Source of the DNA: an uncultured Prevotellaceae bacterium
Lineage (GTDB): Bacteria > Bacteroidota > Bacteroidia > Bacteroidales > Bacteroidaceae
Assembly (NCBI GenBank): GCA_902776195.1
Contig: CACYPF010000022.1
Coordinates: 1-37,384, forward strand
Direction: 5' to 3'
Length of the DNA: 37,384 bases
The translations under genes were made by a program, and so were the position numbers. Positions 8,245 to 15,994 of this stretch are shown piece after piece. A model generated the notes under the pieces. That model saw only the letters and a program-made list of their open reading frames with translations. It had not been told where the DNA came from and did not search any database. The stretch's first letter is position 1, and every line of letters starts with the position of its first letter.

Positions 8245-10302
8245 TTATCGGGCTAAGTTCAACCATAGGCTCATATCCTGAATGCCACGGTTATCCCAGG
8301 CATAGTAAGGGATGAGGCGTATCTGTACTTTTTGGCTTGCAGCCTTTGATAACTCCCGGTAGAGTGTCTGGTTGTCCCAGTTCTTATTGTTAATGAGAAG
8401 GGCATCACCTTCAAGTGCGGTGAAGGAATGACCACCGATGGTCATCGGTACCTCCTTGAACTGGATATCTGCAGGTAAGGCAACGTCGTTGATGCGGTAA
8501 CCTCCTTGTATGTCCTGTCCTTCCAGACAATAGACGATAGGTCCACGCATGACGGCAATCTGGTTCTTTGCCTCCTCCACCAATGGGTTTGCCTCAACAA
8601 GACGGGGACGCATATCGAGGTTCAGCTCAATGACATCACCCTTTTTCCATTTACGGGTGATGCGTAGACCGGCATCCTCCCCATTCACCTTCACGCTGTA
8701 TTTGTCGCACCAGTTCGGTTGATGCAGTATGATGGTCTGCAGGTTCTTCGCTTTCTTAATGGTGAGGGTGACCTTACCATCCCATGGATAGTTCGTGGTT
8801 TGTTCTACTTCCAACTCATTGGTCTTCAAGACATTCTGTCCATAAAGGTTCACATAGAGTGTCTGTCCGTTGACGGCATAAGCATATTCCTGTGCCTGGC
8901 AGAGTGTACGGAGAGTATTAGGGGGACAGCAGAAACAGGTAATGTAATGCTGGCGATGCTTGGGCCAGCGCATGGTATAGGGGAACTCCTTGGTGCGTCT
9001 CAGTGCCTCGGTATAGAAGAAATCCTTACCGTCTAAGGAGATGCCGGAGAGAATACCATTATAGAGCTCGTTCTCAATATTATCGATGTATTTGGCATCA
9101 CCCGTTGTCTGGAACAAACGCCATGAGAACAGCATCATTCCGATTTGGGCACATATCTCGTTGTGGGCAGCCTCCTGTGGCAACTGGAACTGTCTGCCGT
9201 ATGCCTGATGAATCTGCTGGATAGAAGGCTGGTTGTATGTGGTGCCGTCAGGTGACACACCATCGTAGAGGGCACCGCATCCTCCCATAATATAGATCTT
9301 ATGCTGGATGATATCGTCCCAGATTGCCGAGAGATTCTTCATCAGCTGTGCCTCTCCCGTCTCCGCATAGAGGTCGGCGACACCGGCATACAGGTAATTA
9401 GCACGTACGGCATGTCCCATTGCCTCATACTGGTCACGGAACTTATGGCGGTCCTGGTTATGGTCCTCACCATTCTTCACACTGTCACGAATGGCGATAA
9501 GTCCTTTGGCAAGGGTGAGATATTTGTTGTCACCTGTCTCACGATACATCTCTGCGGCACCCATATAGTGGCTGGGGCAGATAGCATTGCGTGACAGCTC
9601 TGCCGCATCGTTGGTCAGGAAGTTATAAAGGAAGTCGGCTGCTTTCTTGCCGCAATTGAATAAGGTACTCTTACCTGTGGCACGTTTATGGACAATACCA
9701 GCAGTGATGAGGTGACCGAGGTTGTAGGTCTCGAAATTTAGACGGGAGGCGAAAGCATGCTTCTGGTCTTTACCAATCTCGATACCTGCGGCATTCTCCG
9801 TCATGGCATGAGAGTCAATGCCGGCATTGCGCTCACTGATAACCACTGGTGTATGGATATAACCATCGGCACGTTGTGCTAATGCTACCTGCTCAATGAA
9901 CTGATCCATCAGGGCATCGAGTTTCGGATCTTTGGTGATGGCATAGACGGTAGCACATGCCTCCAGCCATTTGTACATATCTCCATCGTGGAAGGGAGGA
10001 CCATGGTGTTTACCTTTGACAGTGCCAGCAGCAACCTCAAAATTGCGGAAGCCATTACTGCCATGCAGTCCCATATCGTCGATGATCTCCCAAGGGGTAT
10101 TCCAAGTGTCCCACATCGACCAGATACCAGTGGTGGAGAGCATATTGAAACGGTCGCCCCAGAAACCACCGGTCCATTTGACGGCTCCCAATGGCGTGTT
10201 GGTCATCATTGCCTGTTGACTGTGACTCATGTCGGTGAGTCCGCCTTGCGCCATTGCTGTGGTGGCGCAACCTATCATCGTTGCGATTAGTATTCTTCTC
10301 AT
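8245..10302 (-). CDS. GH127-type (DUF1680) Cys/Zn glycosidase, acid/base Glu replaced by Gln
   Basis: This 685-residue secreted protein (MRRILIATMIGCATTAMAQ) has a DUF1680 (alpha/alpha)6 barrel and C-terminal beta domains. The Zn and nucleophile set of GH127 beta-L-arabinofuranosidase is present: E382 and C384 in HNEICAQIG, and C458-C459 in CFCCPPN. At the position of the general acid/base Glu (consensus EAFGEPYEL) this protein reads QAYGRQFQL, with Gln at residue 366. GH127 also includes an aceric acid hydrolase from a Bacteroides rhamnogalacturonan-II locus, where it sits beside a GH141 as here. The substrate may therefore not be arabinofuranose. The ATG overlaps the preceding stop (ATGA). 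Confidence 0.8.
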   Translation of the reverse strand: MRRILIATMIGCATTAMAQGGLTDMSHSQQAMMTNTPLGAVKWTGGFWGDRFNMLSTTGIWSMWDTWNTPWEIIDDMGLHGSNGFRNFEVAAGTVKGKHHGPPFHDGDMYKWLEACATVYAITKDPKLDALMDQFIEQVALAQRADGYIHTPVVISERNAGIDSHAMTENAAGIEIGKDQKHAFASRLNFETYNLGHLITAGIVHKRATGKSTLFNCGKKAADFLYNFLTNDAAELSRNAICPSHYMGAAEMYRETGDNKYLTLAKGLIAIRDSVKNGEDHNQDRHKFRDQYEAMGHAVRANYLYAGVADLYAETGEAQLMKNLSAIWDDIIQHKIYIMGGCGALYDGVSPDGTTYNQPSIQQIHQAYGRQFQLPQEAAHNEICAQIGMMLFSWRLFQTTGDAKYIDNIENELYNGILSGISLDGKDFFYTEALRRTKEFPYTMRWPKHRQHYITCFCCPPNTLRTLCQAQEYAYAVNGQTLYVNLYGQNVLKTNELEVEQTTNYPWDGKVTLTIKKAKNLQTIILHQPNWCDKYSVKVNGEDAGLRITRKWKKGDVIELNLDMRPRLVEANPLVEEAKNQIAVMRGPIVYCLEGQDIQGGYRINDVALPADIQFKEVPMTIGGHSFTALEGDALLINNKNWDNQTLYRELSKAASQKVQIRLIPYYAWDNRGIQDMSLWLNLAR

Positions 10303-11756
10303 AACTGTCCTCCTCTTTCCTTTACTCGTTCATACCATTCCTCACGCTCTTTGGTTAAGTCGTACCCCCGTTTGGTGAGGTAGTTGTTGATACGACCTTT
10401 ATATTTTCCGAACACCTCGTGTTTCTTCTTCGAACTCTCTGCGTCGATGGCAAGTTCACGAGCCTCTATCAGCCATGCCATAATCTGTTGCTTCTCCTCG
10501 TCCTTCAGGGTTGGAATCATGTCACACTGTGCCTCATAGGTCACCTTCACCACGTTAAAGGTCATCACGTCCTTCACCCGGTCAATATGATGAGGCTTCA
10601 GGTACATCGACAGGTCGGCAAGGAACCCGAAGTGAGAGCGGTAGAGCTTAGAGTCGCATTGTGCCTCAGCGAGTTTCTTGTCAGTCTTCTTGACAGAGTC
10701 ACGCTCCGCATAGATGTCGTTAAGTTTGAAATAACGGTTGGCAATGATATTGACAACATTACGTCCCATGGGAGTCCATGTGATACCCAGCTCGTCGGTG
10801 GCTTTCTGTGAGCGGTTGATGATGGTCTGCACATACTCTGGGTCACGTCCTTCGCTGTTCAGTTTGACTTCAGCCTCAGGGTAGGAATTGAAAGTCTTCT
10901 TCAGCGTGTACACATTCGCTCCGTAGTTCATCTTTACGTTGCGGACCATCTTCACATCACGGCTCCTTTCTACAAACAGCCATCCCTTCCAGCTCATCTC
11001 GTCAAGGGTCTGTTTGATGAGCGGCAGGTTGATAGCAGGGTCTTTGCTGAGCCATACGCTGTCTGTATTGGAGGCATGGATGGCACAGATGTTCTTGGCT
11101 CCCAGCTTCTTCATGTCTTTGACGATATCCCAGCCATTCTCCAGGATCGTCTGCCATTTGTAGAAGATGGCGATGCCGTCACTCTTAATCTCTTTCAACA
11201 GTTTCAGATTGCCGGCAGCATCCAGCGGGGTGTCGATACCTACCACCTTTCCGCGGCTCTTCGCAGCCTCTCCAATCGCATGCAGCCGTTTGACAATCTC
11301 TTTCCTTTTCGCTTTGTCGGAAGTCCACTCGTTACCACATCCGCCCAAGGGGAGGAATGCTACTTTGACGTTACCCATCTTGTCCATGGTGTCGAAACAG
11401 TCACCCATGAGTGCCAGGTAATTGTCACGCTTGGTAAGGTCCTGTCCGTAGAATCCACTCATAGCGATGGCTCCAATACGGATGCCGAGACTGTCGGCGA
11501 CAAACTTGAAGCGGATGGCATCCTCAGGATTGCGCATCTTGTTGTCAAACATTTCCCGTTTGCCAAGACCGCCCATGTCCATTTCCACACCGTCACAGCC
11601 TAAGTCTTTGGCTAATTGGAACTCACCGAGTTTCTGACGTTTCAGCACCATCCAGTCGCAGACACCGACTTGATATTGCTCTTGTGCCATGATAGTAACT
11701 GACCATGGCATACCGCATGTCAGTACTGATAAAAGAAAAATACGTAGTTTGTTCAT
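10299..11756 (-). CDS. Sugar-isomerase-like TIM barrel fused to DUF3826
   Basis: This 485-residue secreted protein (signal MNKLRIFLLSVLTCGMPWSVTIMA cut into short parts: a basic start, then a hydrophobic core to about residue 24) has two parts. Residues about 28-275 resemble AP-endonuclease-2/xylose-isomerase-like epimerases (LGCDGVEMDMG, GKVVGIDTPLD, ICAIHASNTD, GWLFVERSRD). Residues about 305-485 match DUF3826, a Bacteroidota domain common in pectin loci (YVQTIINRSQK, AWLIEARELAIDAESSKKK, FGKYKGRINNYL). A periplasmic sugar-binding or sugar-converting role is inferred. It starts 17 bp after the small ORF and overlaps GH127, so it heads the enzyme part of the operon. Confidence 0.75.
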   Translation of the reverse strand: MNKLRIFLLSVLTCGMPWSVTIMAQEQYQVGVCDWMVLKRQKLGEFQLAKDLGCDGVEMDMGGLGKREMFDNKMRNPEDAIRFKFVADSLGIRIGAIAMSGFYGQDLTKRDNYLALMGDCFDTMDKMGNVKVAFLPLGGCGNEWTSDKAKRKEIVKRLHAIGEAAKSRGKVVGIDTPLDAAGNLKLLKEIKSDGIAIFYKWQTILENGWDIVKDMKKLGAKNICAIHASNTDSVWLSKDPAINLPLIKQTLDEMSWKGWLFVERSRDVKMVRNVKMNYGANVYTLKKTFNSYPEAEVKLNSEGRDPEYVQTIINRSQKATDELGITWTPMGRNVVNIIANRYFKLNDIYAERDSVKKTDKKLAEAQCDSKLYRSHFGFLADLSMYLKPHHIDRVKDVMTFNVVKVTYEAQCDMIPTLKDEEKQQIMAWLIEARELAIDAESSKKKHEVFGKYKGRINNYLTKRGYDLTKEREEWYERVKERGGQL

Positions 11757-11773
11757 ATCTGATAATCGTTTTC

Positions 11774-11914
11774 CTATTTTGATACTGACGACTGGCAGAT
11801 AGTGACATAGATGCGCATCTCCAGCTCTTTCTTTTCTCTAGCGGAAAGAGGTGGGAGAAGAGGAATGTAAGAATAAGTGATTTTTTCCTTGTTGTTTTTG
11901 ACTTTTCCTGCCAT
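11774..11914 (-). CDS. Small ORF of 46 codons behind the sigma gene
   Basis: An ATG at 11914 opens a frame of 46 residues ending in TAG. It starts MAGKVKNNKEK, contains SYIPLLPPLSAREKKELEMR and ends VTICQSSVSK. It has a basic N-terminus and one Cys, with no signal peptide or membrane span. It lies in the same direction as the sigma gene (62 bp after its stop) and the TIM-barrel/DUF3826 gene (17 bp before it), where an anti-sigma gene is often found. The start codon is inside an inverted repeat. No family is recognised. It may be a real small protein, a leader peptide or a remnant. Confidence 0.45.
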   Translation of the reverse strand: MAGKVKNNKEKITYSYIPLLPPLSAREKKELEMRIYVTICQSSVSK

Positions 11915-11947
11915 TATCGTCGTTTTATTATAAGACGTAATAATGGC
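11910..11947 (-). promoter_or_regulatory. Inverted repeat covering the small-ORF start codon
   Basis: GCCATTATCGTC at 11910-11921 pairs with GACGTAATAATGGC at 11934-11947, with two unpaired bases. In the minus-strand transcript the ATG of the small ORF lies in the 3' arm, so the stem could hide the start or act as a partial terminator after the sigma gene. Confidence 0.45.
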
Positions 11948-11976
11948 AGTCGTGTAACCAATCGGTGAGGGTGCTT

Positions 11977-12489
11977 TTACACTGCCTGCTCTATCTCTCC
12001 AGCGTATTCTCTCAGACGGCTGATACTGCGGTGCATCAGATTCCTCACACTCTGGTAATTGATACCCATGATACGGCAGATGTCCTCGTATTTCCGTTGC
12101 TCAATATAGTAGAGGTTGATAATCTGGCGCTGACGGGGTGATAGCTTCTCGAAATATTTCTCCACATTGTCGGTGAGTTCCTGCTGCTTCTCCATCTTCT
12201 CATGGTAATACTCCTCATACTCGGCGACCGTCTGCATATTGGTGTCGGTGATCTCGTCCTCTGTCATCTTGCTGTTTTTCCTGAACTCATCATGGATGCG
12301 GTTACGCAGGGAGATGAACAGGTAGTTGTCGACATTGTCGATAGGACCCAGGTTGTCTTTTCTGGTATAAAGCTTCACGAAGACATCATGAATACAGTCT
12401 TTCAGCATCTCTCGATTCGACGTGAAGCGGGAACCGAAAGCGAATAATTGGTCGATATGCTTGTTATAGAGCTGTGAGAAGTCTATCAT
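11977..12489 (-). CDS. ECF-type RNA polymerase sigma factor
   Basis: This 170-residue sigma-70 family protein has region 2 at about residues 5-70 (FSQLYNKHIDQLFAFGSRF, DCIHDVFVKLY) and region 4 at about 105-165 (LSPRQRQIINLYYIEQ, then the helix-turn-helix YEDICRIMGINYQSVRNLMHR). It is a group IV (ECF) factor of the kind that controls SusCD loci. No FecR-like anti-sigma gene is next to it. An upstream in-frame ATG at 12540 is rejected because the promoter -7 box lies between it and the coding region, so translation must begin at the ATG at 12489 (MIDFSQLY). It probably drives this locus or its own operon. Confidence 0.85.
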   Translation of the reverse strand: MIDFSQLYNKHIDQLFAFGSRFTSNREMLKDCIHDVFVKLYTRKDNLGPIDNVDNYLFISLRNRIHDEFRKNSKMTEDEITDTNMQTVAEYEEYYHEKMEKQQELTDNVEKYFEKLSPRQRQIINLYYIEQRKYEDICRIMGINYQSVRNLMHRSISRLREYAGEIEQAV

Positions 12490-12528
12490 TTTAGTAGTTT
12501 GTATTTGAAAGTAGTTGTTTGTCACTTG

Positions 12529-12561
12529 CAAAAGTAACAATATATTTTGTAAATCAACAAC
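12529..12561 (-). promoter_or_regulatory. Promoter of the sigma-factor operon
   Basis: On the minus strand TACTTTTG (12536-12529) fits TAnnTTTG, with GTTG 21 bases upstream as a weak -33. Transcription should start near 12522, which sets the sigma start at 12489. With no clear promoter after it, this may serve the whole enzyme operon down to the GH67-like gene. Confidence 0.55.
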
Positions 12562-12604
12562 AAAACGTCCGTCTTTTTCTTATTTTTTTATTTTTTAATA
12601 CAAC

Positions 12605-15600
12605 TTACTTTTGAATGGAACGGAGCCAGTAGAGTTGGTTTCCTTTGTCACTGTCAGGGCGGAAGGTGTTTTGCAGACGAGCCCCTTTCTGCAGAAGCGT
12701 GATGTCACCTGTCTTCATGTCAATGGCATAGACATGGTATTTCCCACTGGTGACGGGCAGGCTGCCCTCCTGGGTCTTCGTATAGACGAGATAGCCCTTC
12801 CGTGGGTCACCGATGGCAAGACATCCCTCTGCGTCCACAACCTTCATCTGGCAGACATCCTGTAGGAGTTGAGAGGTGAGAGGTAAGAGTTGAGAGTTGA
12901 GAGGAATGTTGGGGAGTGAGCCTCCTGCCAGTAATATCGCCCAGCCATAGGTGGGATATTGCTGGGAGAAGAAGGTGACCGCCTTCTCCGGGTAGCGGGT
13001 GCGGTATTCCATGACGGATTTGTAGGCTTCCTCAAACCCCGTCTTTCCCACCTTGAACTTACGCATCCACTGGCGGGGAGCCATGTTGCGACCTCCCTCT
13101 GGTGCCCATAGTCCTTGGGTGTTGTAGTGCCAGTAGCGGATGTCGATAATATCCACCACTTTCCGCAGCTCCGGGTCTGCAAGGATGCTGTCCTGTACGT
13201 CCTTCGTGCAACTGAGGGCTATCAGTGGGTGGCATCCTGTCTCTGCCTCCCATTCTGCGACGGTTTTCAGCCAGAAACGGGTGAAGTGCAGTGGACCAGT
13301 GTACTCCGCACTGATGGAGTGAATTACGTTAGGCTGGTCCTTGGTCTGGTCGAGACACATGCGGATATATTGTCGGTGGAGCGGTTGTAGGATGGGATTC
13401 TGCTCGTTATAGAACTGCTCTGCCATGAAGATACGTTTGTCACCGGCAAAGGGAACGGGCTCCGGGAAGTCTGTCCCGTTGATGTTGTTGACGGGTCGCC
13501 AGGGGCAGTCTACCCAGTGGGCACCAGCCTCCAGGATATTATGTTGGAAATAATGCTCGTTGAAGAGCAGGATATTCTGTTGGGCGGCTTTCTGTGCGAA
13601 CTCATTCAGCCTGCCCCAATACCAGCGGTTGGGTTTGGACAGGTCGTAGCGTGACAGACCGTCCCATGCCGTTCCCTCACCCGAGCGACTGAACGGCTGC
13701 TCGTAGAAGGGTGCCCATACGTCACCATCGGCACGGCGGATGCGCTCATGGTCTGTACGGCGCAGGTCATACCATAGTCCGTAGTTATGGTACAGCGAAC
13801 TGTAATGCTGGTCGGAAAGGTAGTTGACCACCGAGTCGATACGGTCTGTCCATCCGAGTCCTTCCCGTCCTGGGACAAAACGGGTGATGGCGGGTTTCGC
13901 ACCATGCTCCACGAAATTGTCTTTTACTCTTCCGCTCCACCAGGGGATGGTATATTGGTTGCCTGTCAGAAGCATACCGTCTACGGCAAGGTGTCCGTTG
14001 ATGATGGAGTATGCCTTGGCGGTTGGAGTGCTTTGGGGATGTTTCTGATGATCCGTCAACGCATGACGGCTGTGAGGAGCAGAACCGTCCACAGGGAGGA
14101 AAGGAATGCTGTCCTGCCACATCTCCAAGGTGAGTCTTGGCTGTGTCAGCGACTCGTTAGCCATCTTCATCGCCTGCTCTACCGTAGGTGAACTGCTGGC
14201 ATCGGTGGGTCGGGGGAGGATATACGGCTCGAAGGGCAGTTTCCCTAACCGTTTCTCCAACTGTGCATAGAACAGACTGCGGGGTGTCACATGGTCGTTG
14301 CTGCTGGTCCATTCGCCATTGCCGGTCAGGGTTCCCCAGCAGCCATGTCCACTGCTGCGGTTGTCTGTATCGGGGGAATAGCAATAGAGGGTGGAGGCGG
14401 TACACTGCCACAGCATCGAGTTGGCGGTGTTCCATCCTGTACCAAACTGGAACTGCTCCAGGTTGGCGAAACGGATATCGCTGCCGTCGATATTGACGAT
14501 GTCGAAGAGCAGCCCTGCTGCCCATGAGCCGATGCTGCCACTGAATCCCAGAGACTCCTCGCCCTCGCATTGCACAAAGGCGTTAGGTCCTGCCGCACAG
14601 TAGCCTGCTGCGAAGTCGTGGATGCCCTGTCGGGAGATGCAACGCTGGAAGAGGGTCTGCTGTCCGCGGGTCAGGTATACCTGTCTGCGCCATCCTCCTA
14701 TCTCTGAGACGGGCTGGTGGGCAAGACAGTCTTCTATCGTGATACGACTGGTCTGCTTCTGCAAATTGACGGCTGAGCCGGCAAGGTGTTGGAAAACGAC
14801 TCTGCGTACCCAGCTGTCACGGACATGGTTCATGAAGATACCATCCCAGCAGTGGTCTTCATCCTTGGCATTCCATGTGGCATGCTCGGAGTCAATGGTC
14901 AGGTTCTCCACACCACATTCTGTCAATTCCCCATCGTGGTGAGTCTTGACAACCGTTGCCCCTCCGTATGTCTGGGAGAGGGTGGTGGTGATGGGGGCAT
15001 CAATGGTTATCGTCGTTCCATTGATGGCGGTGATGATACGGTCCCAGGTGATGTCAATATCTGTTGCCTTCCAACCAGTATAGTCGAGACCGCCACCAAA
15101 GTCATTCATCTTCAGCGACGCTATCCATTCTGTGGTACTGGGACGTAGGATGTTGATGCGACTGCCCACTTGCAGTCCTTTCACCGACTTCAACGTGAGT
15201 TGCTTACTTCCTGCAGCCACCTTCTCGTCAGTGACGGCAATCGGGTCCCCCTCTGTCGTGCTCCTCTTACCTTCTATATAGATGGCGGCACCACGGTCAG
15301 CACCAGTCTTCAGGATGACGGTCTTCTGCTTGTCGGCACCTCTCAGCACCACACCGGATGTCGTGATACGTATCGCTTTGCTGATCTTGAACACACCCTC
15401 ACCCAACAGGACACAACCTCGATAGCCGTTGGCATCGGGCCTCTGTCTTGCCACCTCATCAATCGCTTGCTGGATGCGATCAGCGCAGTCACCGTCCTGC
15501 CATGCCACGAAGATGCTGACGGGAATAGTGGGGATTGCCTTCTCAGAGGCATGGTAGCCACAGGTCGAGTAGTCCATAGGAATATATAATTCCTTCTTGG

Positions 15601-15685
15601 GCTTGGGTGCGGCAAACAGGTTTACTGACACGAAGCAAATTATTAACAGGGTCGTTAAGCGTGAGATATGATTCTTGTTCATCAT
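12605..15685 (-). CDS. Secreted beta-helix protein with C-terminal DUF6298-like domain
   Basis: This protein has about 1026 residues. Its signal follows MMNKNHISRL with a hydrophobic stretch ending LFAA. Residues about 55-470 form a pectate-lyase-like right-handed beta-helix (LGEGVFKISKAIRI, GVVLRGADKQKTVI, then repeated coils such as GVENLTIDSEHATW). Residues about 560-1020 look like the DUF6298 module of Bacteroidota pectin-locus proteins (EGTAWDGLSRYDLSKPNRWY, FNEHYFQHNILEAGAHW, VDIIDIRYWHYN), a likely TIM-barrel hydrolase. The activity is unknown. The start is set by the promoter at 15712-15742, which rules out the ATG at 15742. ATGs at 15685 and 15682 are equivalent. Confidence 0.7.
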   Translation of the reverse strand: MMNKNHISRLTTLLIICFVSVNLFAAPKPKKELYIPMDYSTCGYHASEKAIPTIPVSIFVAWQDGDCADRIQQAIDEVARQRPDANGYRGCVLLGEGVFKISKAIRITTSGVVLRGADKQKTVILKTGADRGAAIYIEGKRSTTEGDPIAVTDEKVAAGSKQLTLKSVKGLQVGSRINILRPSTTEWIASLKMNDFGGGLDYTGWKATDIDITWDRIITAINGTTITIDAPITTTLSQTYGGATVVKTHHDGELTECGVENLTIDSEHATWNAKDEDHCWDGIFMNHVRDSWVRRVVFQHLAGSAVNLQKQTSRITIEDCLAHQPVSEIGGWRRQVYLTRGQQTLFQRCISRQGIHDFAAGYCAAGPNAFVQCEGEESLGFSGSIGSWAAGLLFDIVNIDGSDIRFANLEQFQFGTGWNTANSMLWQCTASTLYCYSPDTDNRSSGHGCWGTLTGNGEWTSSNDHVTPRSLFYAQLEKRLGKLPFEPYILPRPTDASSSPTVEQAMKMANESLTQPRLTLEMWQDSIPFLPVDGSAPHSRHALTDHQKHPQSTPTAKAYSIINGHLAVDGMLLTGNQYTIPWWSGRVKDNFVEHGAKPAITRFVPGREGLGWTDRIDSVVNYLSDQHYSSLYHNYGLWYDLRRTDHERIRRADGDVWAPFYEQPFSRSGEGTAWDGLSRYDLSKPNRWYWGRLNEFAQKAAQQNILLFNEHYFQHNILEAGAHWVDCPWRPVNNINGTDFPEPVPFAGDKRIFMAEQFYNEQNPILQPLHRQYIRMCLDQTKDQPNVIHSISAEYTGPLHFTRFWLKTVAEWEAETGCHPLIALSCTKDVQDSILADPELRKVVDIIDIRYWHYNTQGLWAPEGGRNMAPRQWMRKFKVGKTGFEEAYKSVMEYRTRYPEKAVTFFSQQYPTYGWAILLAGGSLPNIPLNSQLLPLTSQLLQDVCQMKVVDAEGCLAIGDPRKGYLVYTKTQEGSLPVTSGKYHVYAIDMKTGDITLLQKGARLQNTFRPDSDKGNQLYWLRSIQK
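12866..12904. repeat. GAGAGGT/GAGAGTT simple repeat inside the beta-helix gene
   Basis: A run of GAGTTGAGAGGTGAGAGG-type units lies in the coding region and is translated as NSQLLPLTSQLLQD near the C-terminus. The same 18-mer (AGAGGTGAGAGGTAAGAG) occurs inverted in the rhaM-adh gap at 24236-24283. Confidence 0.65.
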
Positions 15686-15711
15686 TGATATTGTTTTAGC
15701 GATAGTAACTG

Positions 15712-15742
15712 CAAAGATACGATTTAGTGAGCAAAAAACCAA
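15712..15742 (-). promoter_or_regulatory. Promoter of the beta-helix gene
   Basis: On the minus strand TATCTTTG (15719-15712) matches the -7 consensus, and TTGG (15742-15739) stands 19 bases upstream as the -33. The leader to the first ATG is about 20 bases. It separates this gene from the SusCD operon, which ends at its own terminator. Confidence 0.65.
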
Positions 15743-15851
15743 GAGAATCTTGAGTTTTTTCGAGCAGGCATGCTTCGGGATGATGGGTAGTACCTATGTA
15801 ATCGATGTGAAGAGCCGTCCTTCGCTGTCTTTTGAAGCATCCTAATCGCTT

Positions 15852-15938
15852 GCCGACTCCAGTCAACAGACCTGTCGACTCCAGTCGACAACCTTGCCGA
15901 CTCCAGTCAACAGACCTGCTGACTCCATGTCAACCGAT
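15852..15938. repeat. Tandem 22-bp repeat, four units
   Basis: Units of 22 bp start at 15852, 15874, 15896 and 15918. Units 1 and 3 are identical, and the fourth is diverged. Each has the core GACTCCAGTC, itself an inverted repeat with a 2-base centre. In unit 2 this grows to GTCGACT-CC-AGTCGAC. It lies in the 309-bp gap between the SusD terminator and the beta-helix promoter. Confidence 0.8.
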
Positions 15939-15972
15939 AAAAAATCGGATGCACCTTTACGATGCATCCGAT
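15938..15972 (-). terminator. Rho-independent terminator of the SusCD operon
   Basis: In the minus-strand transcript a perfect 10-bp stem (ATCGGATGCA / TGCATCCGAT, 9-base loop) is followed directly by a run of T. It begins 22 bp after the SusD stop codon. Confidence 0.85.
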
Positions 15973-15994
15973 GGCTATTATAGGGTAGTGGGGA

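Noticed and set aside
12490-12540. N-terminal extension of the sigma factor from the ATG at 12540
   Set aside because: The -7 promoter box lies at 12529-12536, after that ATG, so it would not be transcribed. The family start is at 12489.
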